Shown here: one piece after another, positions 51,825-62,200 of the stretch
How positions within the stretch are numbered: position 1 is the stretch's first letter
Layout: every line of letters starts with the position of its first letter
DNA from: Chitinophaga polysaccharea
GTDB lineage: Bacteria > Bacteroidota > Bacteroidia > Chitinophagales > Chitinophagaceae
Assembly (NCBI RefSeq): GCF_007829335.1
Contig: NZ_VIWO01000007.1
Coordinates: forward strand, 186,001 to 250,000
Length of the DNA: 64,000 bases
Direction of reading: 5' to 3'
Translations under genes and position numbers: made by a program
Notes under the pieces: generated by a model
Database searches by the model: none
What the model was told of the DNA's origin: nothing
Seen by the model: only the letters and a program-made list of their open reading frames with translations

Positions 51825-52343
51825 GATTTTTTTTGAATTGTCTCCATTAAATAAATGTTAGCACTTATCTATCTTTCAGCGGAATGTTGATGATAAAGGA
51901 TAATACCCGAAAGATGATTATTCGGGAATAATCAGTTGGCGCTGAAGACACTTGCTGACAGTGCAGGAGTAAAAAGCCAGGAGGCCCGCTAACAGGGGTA
52001 ACAACGTTTTTTCATTGGTATTGGGTTTAATGATCAAAGAACTGTTTACAATACGTAACAGGTATCGTTTTAAAACGCGATAAAGATATTATTTTAAAAT
52101 ACATATTATTAAATTACACTATTTACACAACTATTTTCATCACTTTTGTTTGGTAAATGGTACACCAAAAAATTCTCACTGCGCCTGTTTTAGCACTTAT
52201 CCTACACATCTTGCTGATCTGCTGTTTATTAGCTTCCAGACCGGTTTTTCAGCATTGTAAACGATCTGTTAATTGATTTTTTTAACTAATTATTTTAGCT
52301 TTAATTTGCTAATATTATTAGTATTTATTAAAACGATAGTTAT
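51825..52343. other. AT-rich intergenic region between his and umuD
   Basis: About 520 bp without a gene, between divergent hisL and umuD. It holds a partial copy of the trp terminator sequence at 51970-51998 (described as a separate feature) and AT-rich DNA before umuD, including several TTAACTAATTATTTTAG-like stretches. I found no convincing consensus promoter for umuD, no SOS box I can name, and no tRNA or other RNA. Confidence 0.5.
51970..51998. repeat. Partial copy of the trp attenuator terminator
   Basis: The 21 bases 51970-51990 match 47076-47096 at 20 of 21 positions (T, A5, GCCAG then G for A, AGGCCCGCT), and AACAGGGG at 51991-51998 matches AACAGCGG of the same hairpin after a 4-base deletion. 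The right arm is lost, so no stable stem can form. It lies upstream of the his promoter, in the same orientation as at trp. Confidence 0.55.
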
Positions 52344-52763
52344 ATGGAAGCATTGAAACAGCGCGTATTGGATATAACCCTGCCGTTTGTTAACACCAGC
52401 ATACCCGCAGGGTTCCCAACCCCCGCATTGGATTACCAGGAAGAAGAAATAGATCTTTCCCGGATCCTGCAACCCAATCCCAATAGTTCCTTCATTATTA
52501 AAGTGAAAGGAGATAGTATGACAGACGCTAATATCCCTGATGGCTGCATGGCAGTGGTAGACCGCTCCATCCGCCCCGGTACCGGCGATATCATTGTAGC
52601 GGCATTAAACGGAGAGTATACCGTGAAACGCCTGGTAAAAGCCGGGCGTAGCTGGGTACTGCATCCCGAAAATGCGTTTTATAAACCCATCGTGATCACA
52701 GAAGACTGTGACTTCCAGGTATGGGGCGTAGTTACCGCCGTGATTGTAGATATGCGTAAATAA
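52344..52763 (+). CDS. umuD: UmuD-like S24 autopeptidase
   Basis: A 139-residue protein, the same length as E. coli UmuD. Cleavage site Ala22-Gly23 in PAGFPTPALDY (E. coli has Cys-Gly in CGFPSPAADY); Ser-Lys dyad is Ser58 in KGDSMTD and Lys95 in EYTVKRL. RecA-stimulated self-cleavage yields the active partner of an error-prone polymerase. No umuC follows; the next genes are a protein of unknown function and an SRAP gene, so the locus still looks like part of the DNA-damage response. Confidence 0.92.
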   Translation: MEALKQRVLDITLPFVNTSIPAGFPTPALDYQEEEIDLSRILQPNPNSSFIIKVKGDSMTDANIPDGCMAVVDRSIRPGTGDIIVAALNGEYTVKRLVKAGRSWVLHPENAFYKPIVITEDCDFQVWGVVTAVIVDMRK

Positions 52764-52783
52764 ACCATGAAACCGGTCCCGTC

Positions 52784-53278
52784 ATGCATAATCCACTGGC
52801 ATTATTGACGCCTGAACTGGTAAAGGCCTTGCTTGATCACGGCTTTACCTTATTTGTCCGGCAAAGCTATCCCGCCGGAGGAAATAATACAGATACGCAC
52901 ATCAGGGAAGTATTTCTCATTACTCCGTACAAAGACATAGGCGAAGCCAACATTCACTTTCAGCAGATCCGTTTTGACCACCGGAAATATATTTACCAGG
53001 TGCATCACCCGGAAGAAATAGACAAGTTATATATCGCCGCTTCGCAGCCGGAAGGCTACAAAGTATATGCGGCGCTGTTACAGCAGGAAGTATGGCTACC
53101 ACCTCTATATATGGATCCTGCGGTAAGAAGGTACATTTCCCGCAAAACCAGCTGGAGGCCGGACAAACAGGAAGAAGTTCAGGCAGAGTTATACCTGCAC
53201 TACGGAGAGTTGTATTTTTCCCTGAAATACGCCAATGAAGAAATAAAAGTACCTTTATCTGATATAGACTACGACTAA
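52784..53278 (+). CDS. Conserved-looking protein of unknown function
   Basis: A 164-residue soluble protein, no signal peptide or membrane segment. Rich in Tyr and charged residues, with predicted beta strands such as FTLFVRQSYP and YKVYAALLQQEVWLPPLY, and a C-terminal strand pair (ELYLHYGELYFSLKYANE). I recognise no family. It sits 20 bp after umuD and 6 bp before the SRAP gene, so it is probably co-expressed with both and may act in DNA-damage response. Confidence 0.7.
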   Translation: MHNPLALLTPELVKALLDHGFTLFVRQSYPAGGNNTDTHIREVFLITPYKDIGEANIHFQQIRFDHRKYIYQVHHPEEIDKLYIAASQPEGYKVYAALLQQEVWLPPLYMDPAVRRYISRKTSWRPDKQEEVQAELYLHYGELYFSLKYANEEIKVPLSDIDYD

Positions 53279-53284
53279 CTTATT

Positions 53285-54037
53285 ATGTGTTACGATATTG
53301 CCTTCAGTGCCAACATAGAGAGTATTTTCAAATATCTGCCCCAGCTGAAAGCCGGTGGCAACCTGGATATTCACTTTGATCCCACCTGGCATAAAATCGG
53401 GATGTCTTATCCTCAATGGCCGGTGATTACGCATCGTAATGGCCTGCAGCTGGAACAATTCACCTGGGGGCCTATACCAAAACTGTTAGATACCCTGGAG
53501 AAAGTAAAAAGACAGCGCCAATTATACCTGAACGCCCGTAGTGAAAAGGTATTGGAAAATGGTACCATGTGGAATGCAATCCGGCACCAGCGCTGCCTGA
53601 TACCCGCTACCGGCTTCTTCGAATACCGGCAGGTACCCGGGTGGAAAAATAAGGTAGCTTATCATATCAAATCCAGGGAACAGGAAATATTTTTTATTGC
53701 CGGCCTGTGGGCATTGTCCAACTCCTGGGATGTGGATAAGCCGGAGCGTATCCCCACCTTTACCCTGCTGACACGCAGCGCTAATCCATTAATGGCACAA
53801 ATCCATAATGGGGGCGACAATGCCGGCAGAATGCCGATGATGCTCACCAACGAACTGGCGGAGGAATGGGTTAAACCGTCCCTCACAGACACGGATATAC
53901 GCGAAATATTAAGATATAAGTTACCAGCCGGTCAACTGGATTGCTGGCCGGTAAATTCTGTACGCAAAGTGAAACCCGACGACGCTACTGTTATTGCCCC
54001 CGTGATACACGAAGGGTTGCCTGCTCTCCAGCTATAA
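53285..54037 (+). CDS. SRAP (SOS response-associated peptidase, YedK/HMCES) family protein
   Basis: A 250-residue protein starting Met-Cys, so after Met removal Cys2 is the N-terminal nucleophile that forms a covalent link with abasic sites in single-stranded DNA. Other conserved features: LNARSEKVL, CLIPATGFFEYR with the catalytic Glu, and the C-terminal IHNGGDNAGRMPMML, in which the active His replaces the usual H-x-R-M-P. It protects abasic sites during replication. Its place after umuD supports DNA-damage regulation. Confidence 0.95.
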   Translation: MCYDIAFSANIESIFKYLPQLKAGGNLDIHFDPTWHKIGMSYPQWPVITHRNGLQLEQFTWGPIPKLLDTLEKVKRQRQLYLNARSEKVLENGTMWNAIRHQRCLIPATGFFEYRQVPGWKNKVAYHIKSREQEIFFIAGLWALSNSWDVDKPERIPTFTLLTRSANPLMAQIHNGGDNAGRMPMMLTNELAEEWVKPSLTDTDIREILRYKLPAGQLDCWPVNSVRKVKPDDATVIAPVIHEGLPALQL

Positions 54038-54176
54038 GCTACCCGTATGCTGCTAACCCGGCTACTAAAACGATCCGCTGTTTATATAAAAATGCGGCTT
54101 TTTTAAAAGAATTACTGCATTGCCTTCACCCTTTATGCATAGTGCGTTGTCTTACCTCTAATAAACGCGCACAAAT

Positions 54177-55175
54177 ATGACTAAAATAAGATATAGCGCC
54201 TGTTGCGTACTGTTGTTGCTCCTGCTACGGTTGCCGGGGCTGGCACAAGGGTTTGTGATCAAAGGAGCCGTAAAGGATGTAAAATATGGCAAGATAAAGC
54301 TGCTGGCGCTTGAAGATAACAAAGTCGTACTAGGAGAAGCTGATATCAAAGGGCATCAGTTTATCGTAAAAGGGAAACTGGATTACCCTCAACCAGTTAC
54401 GCTTTGCATCAACGGAAATGTCGTACCTGTATTCCTCGAAAACACCCATTACCAGCTACAAACGGATTACTTCGGAATGAATGGCCGTCAATTAAAAGGC
54501 GGACAGCTGAACGATGAATACCAGTACTATTTGCAGGATATGACAAACCCCTCTAATCCTGACCGTACCACGGAATTTCTCGCTAAATACCCTGATTCTG
54601 AGGTGGGAGCTTTCCTCGCCAACTACTGGGGAAAGTACCCCTATTCCCGCGTAAAAGCTTTCCTGGATGCTATGGGAGCTCATGCACGGCAATCGTGGTA
54701 TGGCAAACTGGTAACCCAACGGGAAGACGTTATGTCGAGATCACAGCCAGGCCGCGTAGTGCCCGACTTCAAAGCCCTGGGTGTAAATGGCGATACCGTT
54801 AACTACAACCGTTTCCGCGGCAAAGTACTCATGCTTGATTTCTGGGCTTCCTGGTGCCACCCCTGCCGCCTGGAAATACCTCATCTCAAAAAAGTATACC
54901 AAACCTTTCATGAAAAGGGTGTAGAAATTCTCAGTATTTCTGTGGACGCCGTAGATGCTGCCTGGAAAAAAGCACTCGGCCAGGAACAGATGCCATGGCC
55001 GCAGGCACGCGATCCCAAAGGATTTGATGAAAATGGCTTCCGCAAAGTATTTGGATTCGGTTTCGTTCCCTTTGCCGTGATCATAGGCGCCGATGGTAAA
55101 GTAGTGACCGTGTGGGACCGCACCGGGAAATCGCTGGAACAATTGCTGGAAGAAGCACTGGCACAAACCAAATAA
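54177..55175 (+). CDS. TlpA-family thiol-disulfide oxidoreductase with DUF4369 domain
   Basis: A 332-residue exported protein. Signal peptide ends near GLAQ; DUF4369-like domain about 25-120 (VIKGAVKDVKYGKIKLLAL); thioredoxin domain about 195-332 with WASWCHPCRLEIPHL. The WCHPC centre differs from the WCGPC of the paralogues at 34854 and 36064, which should raise the redox potential. A 139-bp gap separates it from the SRAP gene; it is 10 bp upstream of the next gene. Confidence 0.9.
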   Translation: MTKIRYSACCVLLLLLLRLPGLAQGFVIKGAVKDVKYGKIKLLALEDNKVVLGEADIKGHQFIVKGKLDYPQPVTLCINGNVVPVFLENTHYQLQTDYFGMNGRQLKGGQLNDEYQYYLQDMTNPSNPDRTTEFLAKYPDSEVGAFLANYWGKYPYSRVKAFLDAMGAHARQSWYGKLVTQREDVMSRSQPGRVVPDFKALGVNGDTVNYNRFRGKVLMLDFWASWCHPCRLEIPHLKKVYQTFHEKGVEILSISVDAVDAAWKKALGQEQMPWPQARDPKGFDENGFRKVFGFGFVPFAVIIGADGKVVTVWDRTGKSLEQLLEEALAQTK

Positions 55176-55185
55176 AAAAAGATCC

Positions 55186-56124
55186 ATGAAATATAGCCTT
55201 CTATTATGGTTACTTGCAGGATGGGGCCTATCTGCTACCGCGCAACAGGCAAGTATACAACATCAGCTGACCGCTATGCGCAAAATAGCTGCTGATGGCG
55301 CACGGGACAGCGCCACAGCCAGCAAAGCTGCCATCAAACTACTGCCGCAGCTGGATCCAGACAATGCATTGCTGGCCACGCAAGGTAATGACAGCATCAT
55401 CAATAGCTACCTCGATGGTTTCTTTGAGATGCGCCACCTCGCAGGAGTTGCCACCAGCTTCGATAATGGCAGCAACATGCGCCTGAAATATGTGCTTTAC
55501 AATGTACAAAGCGACCAGGTAAGATGGGCCTACTACCAACGGGTAGCTGCCGGGCGCACCGCTCTTAACGATGACTATAGCATACTGAAAGAAGTAAAAG
55601 CAGACCTGGCATTCGTTATACCGGCACGCCAGCGGATGAAATACGATTCCCTGTTCCGCATCTGGTACAACGTGCGCCAGGGAGAGCCGGCGCCGGCCTT
55701 TACTTTATATAATAACCAGGGAGGCCACCTGGTTACCAATGCTCCCGGCGAAAAGATGTGGGCTATTCAAACCTATGCCCCATCAGATACTGCCAGCATG
55801 CGAGCTTACCGGGTCTTCTGTGCCCTTGCACAACGACTCGCCAACGACACCAACTTCATTTTTATCGGCGTTAATCTGCAGCCGGGAACAGCTCCCGCCA
55901 CTATGCTGCCGCAATATCACCTGTTGCCAAAGGACATCCCGGCCTTCCGCCGTTTATATGCTATCCATGGCAACAGCCGGGGCATGATTATACGCAACGG
56001 CTATTTCCAGATGGCTACTATCCCCGATGCCCCGGAAGAAATGTTGGTATTGCTCCTGCAGTATAATGCCAATATGCACTATCCGGACAACGAGCATGGA
56101 GAAACAAGTATCAGCGTTGAATAA
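55186..56124 (+). CDS. Exported thioredoxin-fold-like protein without CxxC
   Basis: A 312-residue protein with a signal peptide ending at ATAQ (about residue 19). Residues about 20-150 are helical, rich in Ala and Asp. From about 165 the QGEPAPAFTLYNNQGGHLV start resembles the opening of a TlpA/AhpC thioredoxin domain, followed by strands like FIFIGVNLQPG and GMIIRNGYFQM, but where CxxC should be it reads IQTYAPSDTASM. It follows a functional TlpA gene by 10 bp, so it may be its partner or a decayed copy. Fold assignment is inference. Confidence 0.6.
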   Translation: MKYSLLLWLLAGWGLSATAQQASIQHQLTAMRKIAADGARDSATASKAAIKLLPQLDPDNALLATQGNDSIINSYLDGFFEMRHLAGVATSFDNGSNMRLKYVLYNVQSDQVRWAYYQRVAAGRTALNDDYSILKEVKADLAFVIPARQRMKYDSLFRIWYNVRQGEPAPAFTLYNNQGGHLVTNAPGEKMWAIQTYAPSDTASMRAYRVFCALAQRLANDTNFIFIGVNLQPGTAPATMLPQYHLLPKDIPAFRRLYAIHGNSRGMIIRNGYFQMATIPDAPEEMLVLLLQYNANMHYPDNEHGETSISVE

Positions 56125-56126
56125 AG

Positions 56127-56165
56127 AAAAAGGGATGGCATCCGTAGTGGAGACCATCCCTTTTT
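56127..56165. terminator. Bidirectional terminator between convergent genes
   Basis: Perfect 12-bp arms AAAAAGGGATGG (56127-56138) and CCATCCCTTTTT (56154-56165), 15-base loop; A5/T5 ends serve both strands. Confidence 0.88.
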
Positions 56166-56178
56166 AATGAAGACGAAA

Positions 56179-57525
56179 TTATTTTTCCAGCAGCCCCGCC
56201 GGCACTTTACCATCTGTTTTTTCCAGCGATAAACCCAGCAGTTGCGCCACTACCGGCGCTACATCCGTTACATTCATTTCTTTTACATGCCCGCCTTTAC
56301 TGATCCCCGCGCCATAAGCCACGAAGCCGGTTTGTATCTCCTTAAAATCCGGGAAATAACCATGGGTCCCTCCTTTTGCACCTTTTACCAGTTCGCCGGT
56401 AGTAGCGCCACCAATGGTTACACCTCGCGTAGCTGCCAGTGCAAAAGCCGGATGAGGATCAGCCCCTGTAGCTTCCAATTTTATATGGCTGATTACTTTA
56501 AACAGCTGACGTTGCTCCGCAGGTAATGCCTGTAAAATGTCCAGCACCTTATTGCTGGTAGCTACATCATGCTCATCTTTCAGATGAAGGAAAGCAGCGC
56601 CTCCGGAAACGTGGAACTGTGCTTTCCAATCGCCCATGGATGCGTTATTTAACAGGCCGTTTTGGGCCAGCAAGATATTGGGAGAAAAAGTTTTATCGAT
56701 ATTCACAAAACCATGATCGCCGGTCACCACAACAGCTGTGCGCTCGTATATTCCTGCCCGTTTCAGTGCTTCTATAATGGTGCCTAACGCCCTGTCGGCA
56801 CCGGCTACCGCCTTTCTCACCAAAAATCCATCCCTGCCCTGCTCATGTTCGTAATGATCTGTGCAAGCCAGGTGCACCGTGGTAAAAGCAGGCTTATAAG
56901 TGGTGATCAGGTAGGCCGACATGCGCGCTACATTTTCATCCATGATCATTTCCTCTTCTTCCATAGTAAAATCCTTTGCACCGAGTTTACCTGTGGCATG
57001 TTCCTGCACTTCCTGCCATAACGAGAGCGGCGTACACACGCTGGCCATCAGTTCCCGCCGGTCTTTCTTACCTACGGCCCACACATCAGGAATGTTGTAA
57101 TCGATAGGCGCGCCGACCGATACCGGCCAAATCACGTTAGCTGATTTCCTGCCGGCTTTATGTACCGCGTCAAACAGCGTGGGAACTTTGATACTGTCGT
57201 AATAAAAGTACCAGATACCGGTGGCTCCTTTGGGTTCAAATGGCGCATTGTAATAAATACCATGCCTAGCCGGTGTTACCCCCGTGATCAAAGAAGTATG
57301 ATTGGGATAGGTAACGGTAGGAAATACACTATTCACCCCGTCGGCCCAGGCACCGTTCACCTTCATCATTCGCAGGTTGACCATTCCCCAGGAAGGATCG
57401 GTGTAAAACTCGGGGCGAAAGCCATCGATCGTAATCAATACAACATGTTCAGCGTGTTGTGCAAATGAATAACCACTCATCAGCAACAGCAGCAGCAAAC
57501 CGGTTAATCGCTTCATGTTTTTCAT
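56179..57525 (-). CDS. Type I phosphodiesterase / nucleotide pyrophosphatase family protein
   Basis: A 448-residue exported alkaline-phosphatase-fold enzyme. Signal peptide ends near SFAQ. Metal and nucleophile motifs: VLITIDGFRPEFY (Asp), FPTVTYPNHTSLITG (nucleophilic Thr in the P-T-x-T block), a TDHYEHEQG region and VVVTGDHGF. It hydrolyses phosphodiester or pyrophosphate bonds, of nucleotides or of glycan or lipid phosphodiesters. ATG at 57525 is chosen because it follows the SusD stop directly. Position after susC-susD suggests that it acts on the imported substrate, perhaps a phosphorylated glycan. Confidence 0.9.
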   Translation of the reverse strand: MKNMKRLTGLLLLLLMSGYSFAQHAEHVVLITIDGFRPEFYTDPSWGMVNLRMMKVNGAWADGVNSVFPTVTYPNHTSLITGVTPARHGIYYNAPFEPKGATGIWYFYYDSIKVPTLFDAVHKAGRKSANVIWPVSVGAPIDYNIPDVWAVGKKDRRELMASVCTPLSLWQEVQEHATGKLGAKDFTMEEEEMIMDENVARMSAYLITTYKPAFTTVHLACTDHYEHEQGRDGFLVRKAVAGADRALGTIIEALKRAGIYERTAVVVTGDHGFVNIDKTFSPNILLAQNGLLNNASMGDWKAQFHVSGGAAFLHLKDEHDVATSNKVLDILQALPAEQRQLFKVISHIKLEATGADPHPAFALAATRGVTIGGATTGELVKGAKGGTHGYFPDFKEIQTGFVAYGAGISKGGHVKEMNVTDVAPVVAQLLGLSLEKTDGKVPAGLLEK

Positions 57526-57527
57526 AA

Positions 57528-59261
57528 TTATTCCCATCCTTTGTTTTGTAATAATGCAGGGTTTAATGTCAGGTCATTTAACGGTATCGGATATACGTAT
57601 TTATAATCTTCCCATTTCCTCTCGATATTATCCAGCCAGATGAGGTTACCGCTGGTCCCGGCCGACAACCTGGTTTGGTCGTCATCTATGAGGAAATAAT
57701 ATACCCCTGGCACTTTCGTAGCAGGCGTTTTCTTTACAAAAGAAACATCCGGCTTACCATCTTCATTCAGATCCATCAATACATCCATAGCAGGTACATA
57801 TAGCCCTACATATGGTTTAGTCAGCAGCAGGCCCAGGTTCCAGCGTATCAGGTCGTAAAAACGGAAACCTTCCAGGATCAGCTCGATACTTCTCTCCCGG
57901 CGGATTTCCAATAATACCGGGTTTAAATTACCGTAAAAATTATCCCTGAGATAAGGATCCGCTGTTAGCGGCAGATCTGTATTTTTCAAGCCGGCACGGG
58001 CGCGCAACGGCTTAATAGTCTGGTTCCAGTCGGCTGCCTGAAGAGTGCCCTCCAGTTCGGCTTTCGCCTCGGCCTTATTCAACAATACTTCCGCATAGCG
58101 GATGATGGGAATTGAGTTGTAGTTTTCCGCTACCCCATCGGTTGCTTTAGCATCCAGAGTGAACTTCAGCGGTTGATAACCGGTATAGGTATACGTAAAA
58201 TCCGGCGGCGCTATCTGGCCATCGCGACTGTATTTACCCATACGAATGGTTTGCTGCAAGCGTAAATCTCTGTTCTTTACTTCTTCATTGAACGGCAGGT
58301 AATCGAAGCCCGGCTTGTCGGTAAAGCGGCTGCCATCGATGTTCAGGTAAGTGTCTGTAAATGTTTTGGTGAGGCTGATCCTATTGCCGTAAGTAGCGCT
58401 GGTAAAGAACCAGTTGGCATCATTGAACACACGCAGACTTTTATTACACACATAGGCCAGTATAATTTCATTTGCATTTGGCATTTCATTGATAAACAGG
58501 CTGCGATAGTTCATGGTAGCATCTCCGGCAGTATTCAGGGAATATTGTCCGCTACTGATCAGTTCATCCGCTGCGCTCAGCGAAGCTTTCAGCCACTTGG
58601 CCGCATCGGGCAAACTCAACTCCGGGCGGTACTTACGGAAAGTACCTTCAAACAGGCATACCCGGGATTTAAAAGCCAATGCCACCCATTTGGTTACCTG
58701 GGAGGCCGTATTATCCTTTTTGGAACGGATATTGGCGCACGCAAAATCCAGGTCGGCCAATACGCTATCCATTACGCTTACACGCGGGTCGCGGCCTTTA
58801 TAGAGATCAGGATCATTAATAGACATGGTTCTGCTATACCAGGGCACATCCCCGAAACGTTTCACCTTTTCAAAGTAGAACATAGCCCGGAAGAAGCGCG
58901 CTATACCTGCAAAATGATTCCTTGCTTCGGTAGGAATATTAGCCTGGTTATAATGTTCGAGGAAGTAATTAATGTTGCGTAAATCGCTCCAGCTCCAACC
59001 GGTAGACGACGTGGAAGAATACGCCCCTGGACGGATATATGGATTTACATCCTTCCCGGCCATATAATCACTCATCACATCACCCCTGATAATGGCATTT
59101 CCATCAGGTAATATCTTGTAAAAGGAGTTGGCATACAATTGCAGGTCTGCTTCTGTATTAAACGCATTCTCCGGACTTAGTTTATCAAATGGTTTCAGGT
59201 TCAGATCCTTTTTACAGGCGGTTGCCGCCAGCACCAGCAATAGATAAATATGCTTTTTCAT
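57528..59261 (-). CDS. SusD/RagB-family nutrient-binding outer-membrane lipoprotein
   Basis: A 577-residue lipoprotein (lipobox TAC, Cys near 16). The SusD plan is clear: N-terminal DKLSPENAFNTEADLQLYANSFY, four TPR-like helical pairs (ARFFRAMFYFEKVKRFGDVPW), the variable ligand-binding insert and the C-terminal RERSIELILEGFRFYDLIRW. It caps the SusC barrel on the cell surface and binds the substrate. ATG at 59261 gives the normal signal; ATG at 59273 is also in frame. It follows susC by 18 bp. Confidence 0.95.
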   Translation of the reverse strand: MKKHIYLLLVLAATACKKDLNLKPFDKLSPENAFNTEADLQLYANSFYKILPDGNAIIRGDVMSDYMAGKDVNPYIRPGAYSSTSSTGWSWSDLRNINYFLEHYNQANIPTEARNHFAGIARFFRAMFYFEKVKRFGDVPWYSRTMSINDPDLYKGRDPRVSVMDSVLADLDFACANIRSKKDNTASQVTKWVALAFKSRVCLFEGTFRKYRPELSLPDAAKWLKASLSAADELISSGQYSLNTAGDATMNYRSLFINEMPNANEIILAYVCNKSLRVFNDANWFFTSATYGNRISLTKTFTDTYLNIDGSRFTDKPGFDYLPFNEEVKNRDLRLQQTIRMGKYSRDGQIAPPDFTYTYTGYQPLKFTLDAKATDGVAENYNSIPIIRYAEVLLNKAEAKAELEGTLQAADWNQTIKPLRARAGLKNTDLPLTADPYLRDNFYGNLNPVLLEIRRERSIELILEGFRFYDLIRWNLGLLLTKPYVGLYVPAMDVLMDLNEDGKPDVSFVKKTPATKVPGVYYFLIDDDQTRLSAGTSGNLIWLDNIERKWEDYKYVYPIPLNDLTLNPALLQNKGWE

Positions 59262-59279
59262 CTTGGTAAACATTAATCA

Positions 59280-62200
59280 TTAAAAAGTTACACTCAGACC
59301 TACAGTGTAGGTTTTCAACATCGGATAGGCCATCCCGTTACCGGCACCAATACCACCTGCGTTATTGTTTAATTCAGGGTCAGAGCCTTCAATTACTTCC
59401 GGGTCCAGTGTTTTCATGATGCGGTACATGGGCGACCATGTCCACAGGTTTTGTCCGGTAAAAAAGATGCGTGCATTTTTCATCTTCACCCTGGATACCC
59501 ATTGTTGTGGAAGGTTGTATCCAACGGTTAGATTCTTCAGGCGGATATACGCTACATTTTGTACATACTTGGATTGTGGTACCGTTAACTCTGCATTGGA
59601 GTTAAGCGCCGTATATCCTCTGAACCGGGGGAAGTAAGCATCGCGATTAGTTTCCGACCAGCGGTTGTCCATGATCTGTTCAGGCATCCAGCTGTAAGGA
59701 CGGTTATACTGTCCCCAGAAAAGGGAGGCATCTGTACCAGGCCACCAGTCGCGTTTTCCAATACCCTGGAAGAAGAAGCTCAGGAAGAAATTATTCCAGT
59801 TGGCACTACCTGTGATACCAAAAGCGTAGCGGGGTTCTGAATTACCGATAATGGCCTGATCGCCCGGATTATCCAGCCGGCCGGTACCCTGGTCTATTTT
59901 CTTGTTGCCATCGAGGTCTTTGAACCGGATATCGCCCGGCATCAGGGTATTGGCATTGGATACCCGGATGAAGGACTGGTTTACATCATATTTTGCAATC
60001 TCGTCGGCGCTCTGGAAGTAGCCATCATTCACAAATCCCCACATATCACCTACGCGCATGCCTTCATAGTAAGTATTGATCAACTTGGTGGGATTATTGA
60101 ACCGGGTAATGAAAGACTGGTAATCAGACAACACCACGCCCAGACTATAGGCCAATGGCTTGCCACCGGCCTGGAACTGATCGGCCCAGTTCACCGACAA
60201 TTCCCATCCTTTTGTTTTCAGGTCGGCATAGTTTCCTTTGGGTACGCTGGCGCCAAATACAGCCGGCACCGGCAGTCCTGCGGTAAACATATTAGTGGTA
60301 TAGCGGGTATATTTATCGAAGGTTACTTTTAACCGGCTGTTCAGGAAAGCTACATCCACGCCGCCGTTGAGAGTAGTAGACTTTTCCCAGGTGAGGCCAT
60401 TCGGAATTACGTTGGGTTGTTGGGTATAGTCTGGAAGAATACCGTTGATAGACATCGGTAATTTACTCACCGACATAGTTTGTAAAAACTGGTAAGGATT
60501 AACGTTACCATTACCCAAGGCGCCATACGACACTCTCAGTTTAACGTCGCTCACCGCTTTGGGCGAGATATGCCAGAACCTCTCTTTAGACACCCGCCAT
60601 CCGGCGGAAGCAGAAGGAAAAAAACCAAATTGCTGAGACTGCGGGAACTTGGAAGAACCATCGTAACGGCCATTCACTTCCAGCAGGTAACGCTCATCGT
60701 AGTTGTAGTTTAAACGAAAGAAGCCGCCCAATGTTCTCCATTCATAGCCCCCGCCGGTGAGGGTATAGTTCAATCCATTCATCAGCGAAAAATCGGGCAG
60801 GCTGGCATTGATCAGTCCATCGCGCTGGAAATACCTGGATTTGAACAGGGTATTTTCATAGTTATAGCCCACCAGTATTTTAAACGCATTTTTTGCCAGT
60901 CGCTGTTCGTAGTCGGCATAAAAGTTTAATCCGGTGTAGGTGGTTCTGTCGTTTTCTTCGTTCATTTTGCTTTCGCCGCGCACCAGGGTTTCACCGGGTT
61001 TCTTACTGTAAGGCACGGGCGTGTATAAACGAGTTTCTACACTTGAAGTGTAAGCATAGGTAAAGTCGCCGTTTACATGCAGTTTATCATGCAGGAAAGA
61101 AGTGGTAAAACGGGAGGTATTTCTCAGCAGCAATTGTGTCTGATCAGAATAGTTATTACCTGTTAAGAAGCTGCCAAAGACGATCGCAGCGTTTTCCGTG
61201 AGTGATCCATCGGGATTTTTCAGCATAGCGATAGGAAATGCTTCATCGGAAATCCTTCTCCAAACAGGCGTATTGCTGGGATGGTTCAGGATAGGGAAGA
61301 AATAGGTACGTTGGGAGAAATCGAAATTATTCTCCAGTTTCAGCCAGTCGAATGGTCGTACTGCTCCTTTTGCCCGTACGTTATACATTTTGTATTTATC
61401 GGGGTTGTAACGGAAAATGCCATTCTGCGCCATATATCTGCCGGAGAGATAGTACTCCGACTTGGCATTACCACCGGAAGCGGTCAGCGTTTGTTCGGTA
61501 GATGGGTTTCTGTCGGCATACAGTTCCTTGAACCAATCGGTATTACCATAGTATACATAGTTGCCGGTGGTGGGATCTATATCTGTTTTAGGCAGGGATG
61601 GATCGTCGTTGCGGCGTTTCAATTCATCGAGATAGTCGAGCGAAAAAGGGAATACACTGTTGGCTTTTGCCGGATGCGATTTATAGTCGTTCCAGGCGTA
61701 ATAGGCTTCATCAAAATTTTTGGCCCATTCATACCCGTTAGTAACAAATTTAGGCTTAATTGTACGGTCGTTCAGAGAATAGTTGCTGGCGTAGGTGAGC
61801 TGTGTATTGTTCTTTGCCGGGCTTTTGGTGGTAATCAATACCACGCCAAAGCTTCCCCGGGCGCCATAGATAGCGGCGGAGGCGGCATCTTTCAGTACAG
61901 ATACGCTCTCAATATCATTTGGGTTGAGCAGGTTGGGATCGCCGGGTACGCCATCGATCAGTACCAGGGCGCTTCCACCGGCACCGATGGAGGTGGTGCC
62001 CCTTACATTGTAGGTAGCACCCCGGATAGGTTTCCCATCTGTCATGCGGATATTCAGGTTGGGCAATACGCCTTGCAATCCACGGGTAGCGCTGGTCATG
62101 GGCCTGTTTTCAAACACTTCTTTACCCACCTGGTCTACGGCGCCTGTGAGATTTAGCTTCTTCTGGGTACCGTATCCCACCACTACTACTTCTGTGAGTG

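Noticed and set aside
61281..62156. 291-residue open frame on the plus strand
   Set aside because: Antisense to the SusC plug and N-terminal region; product has no family features.
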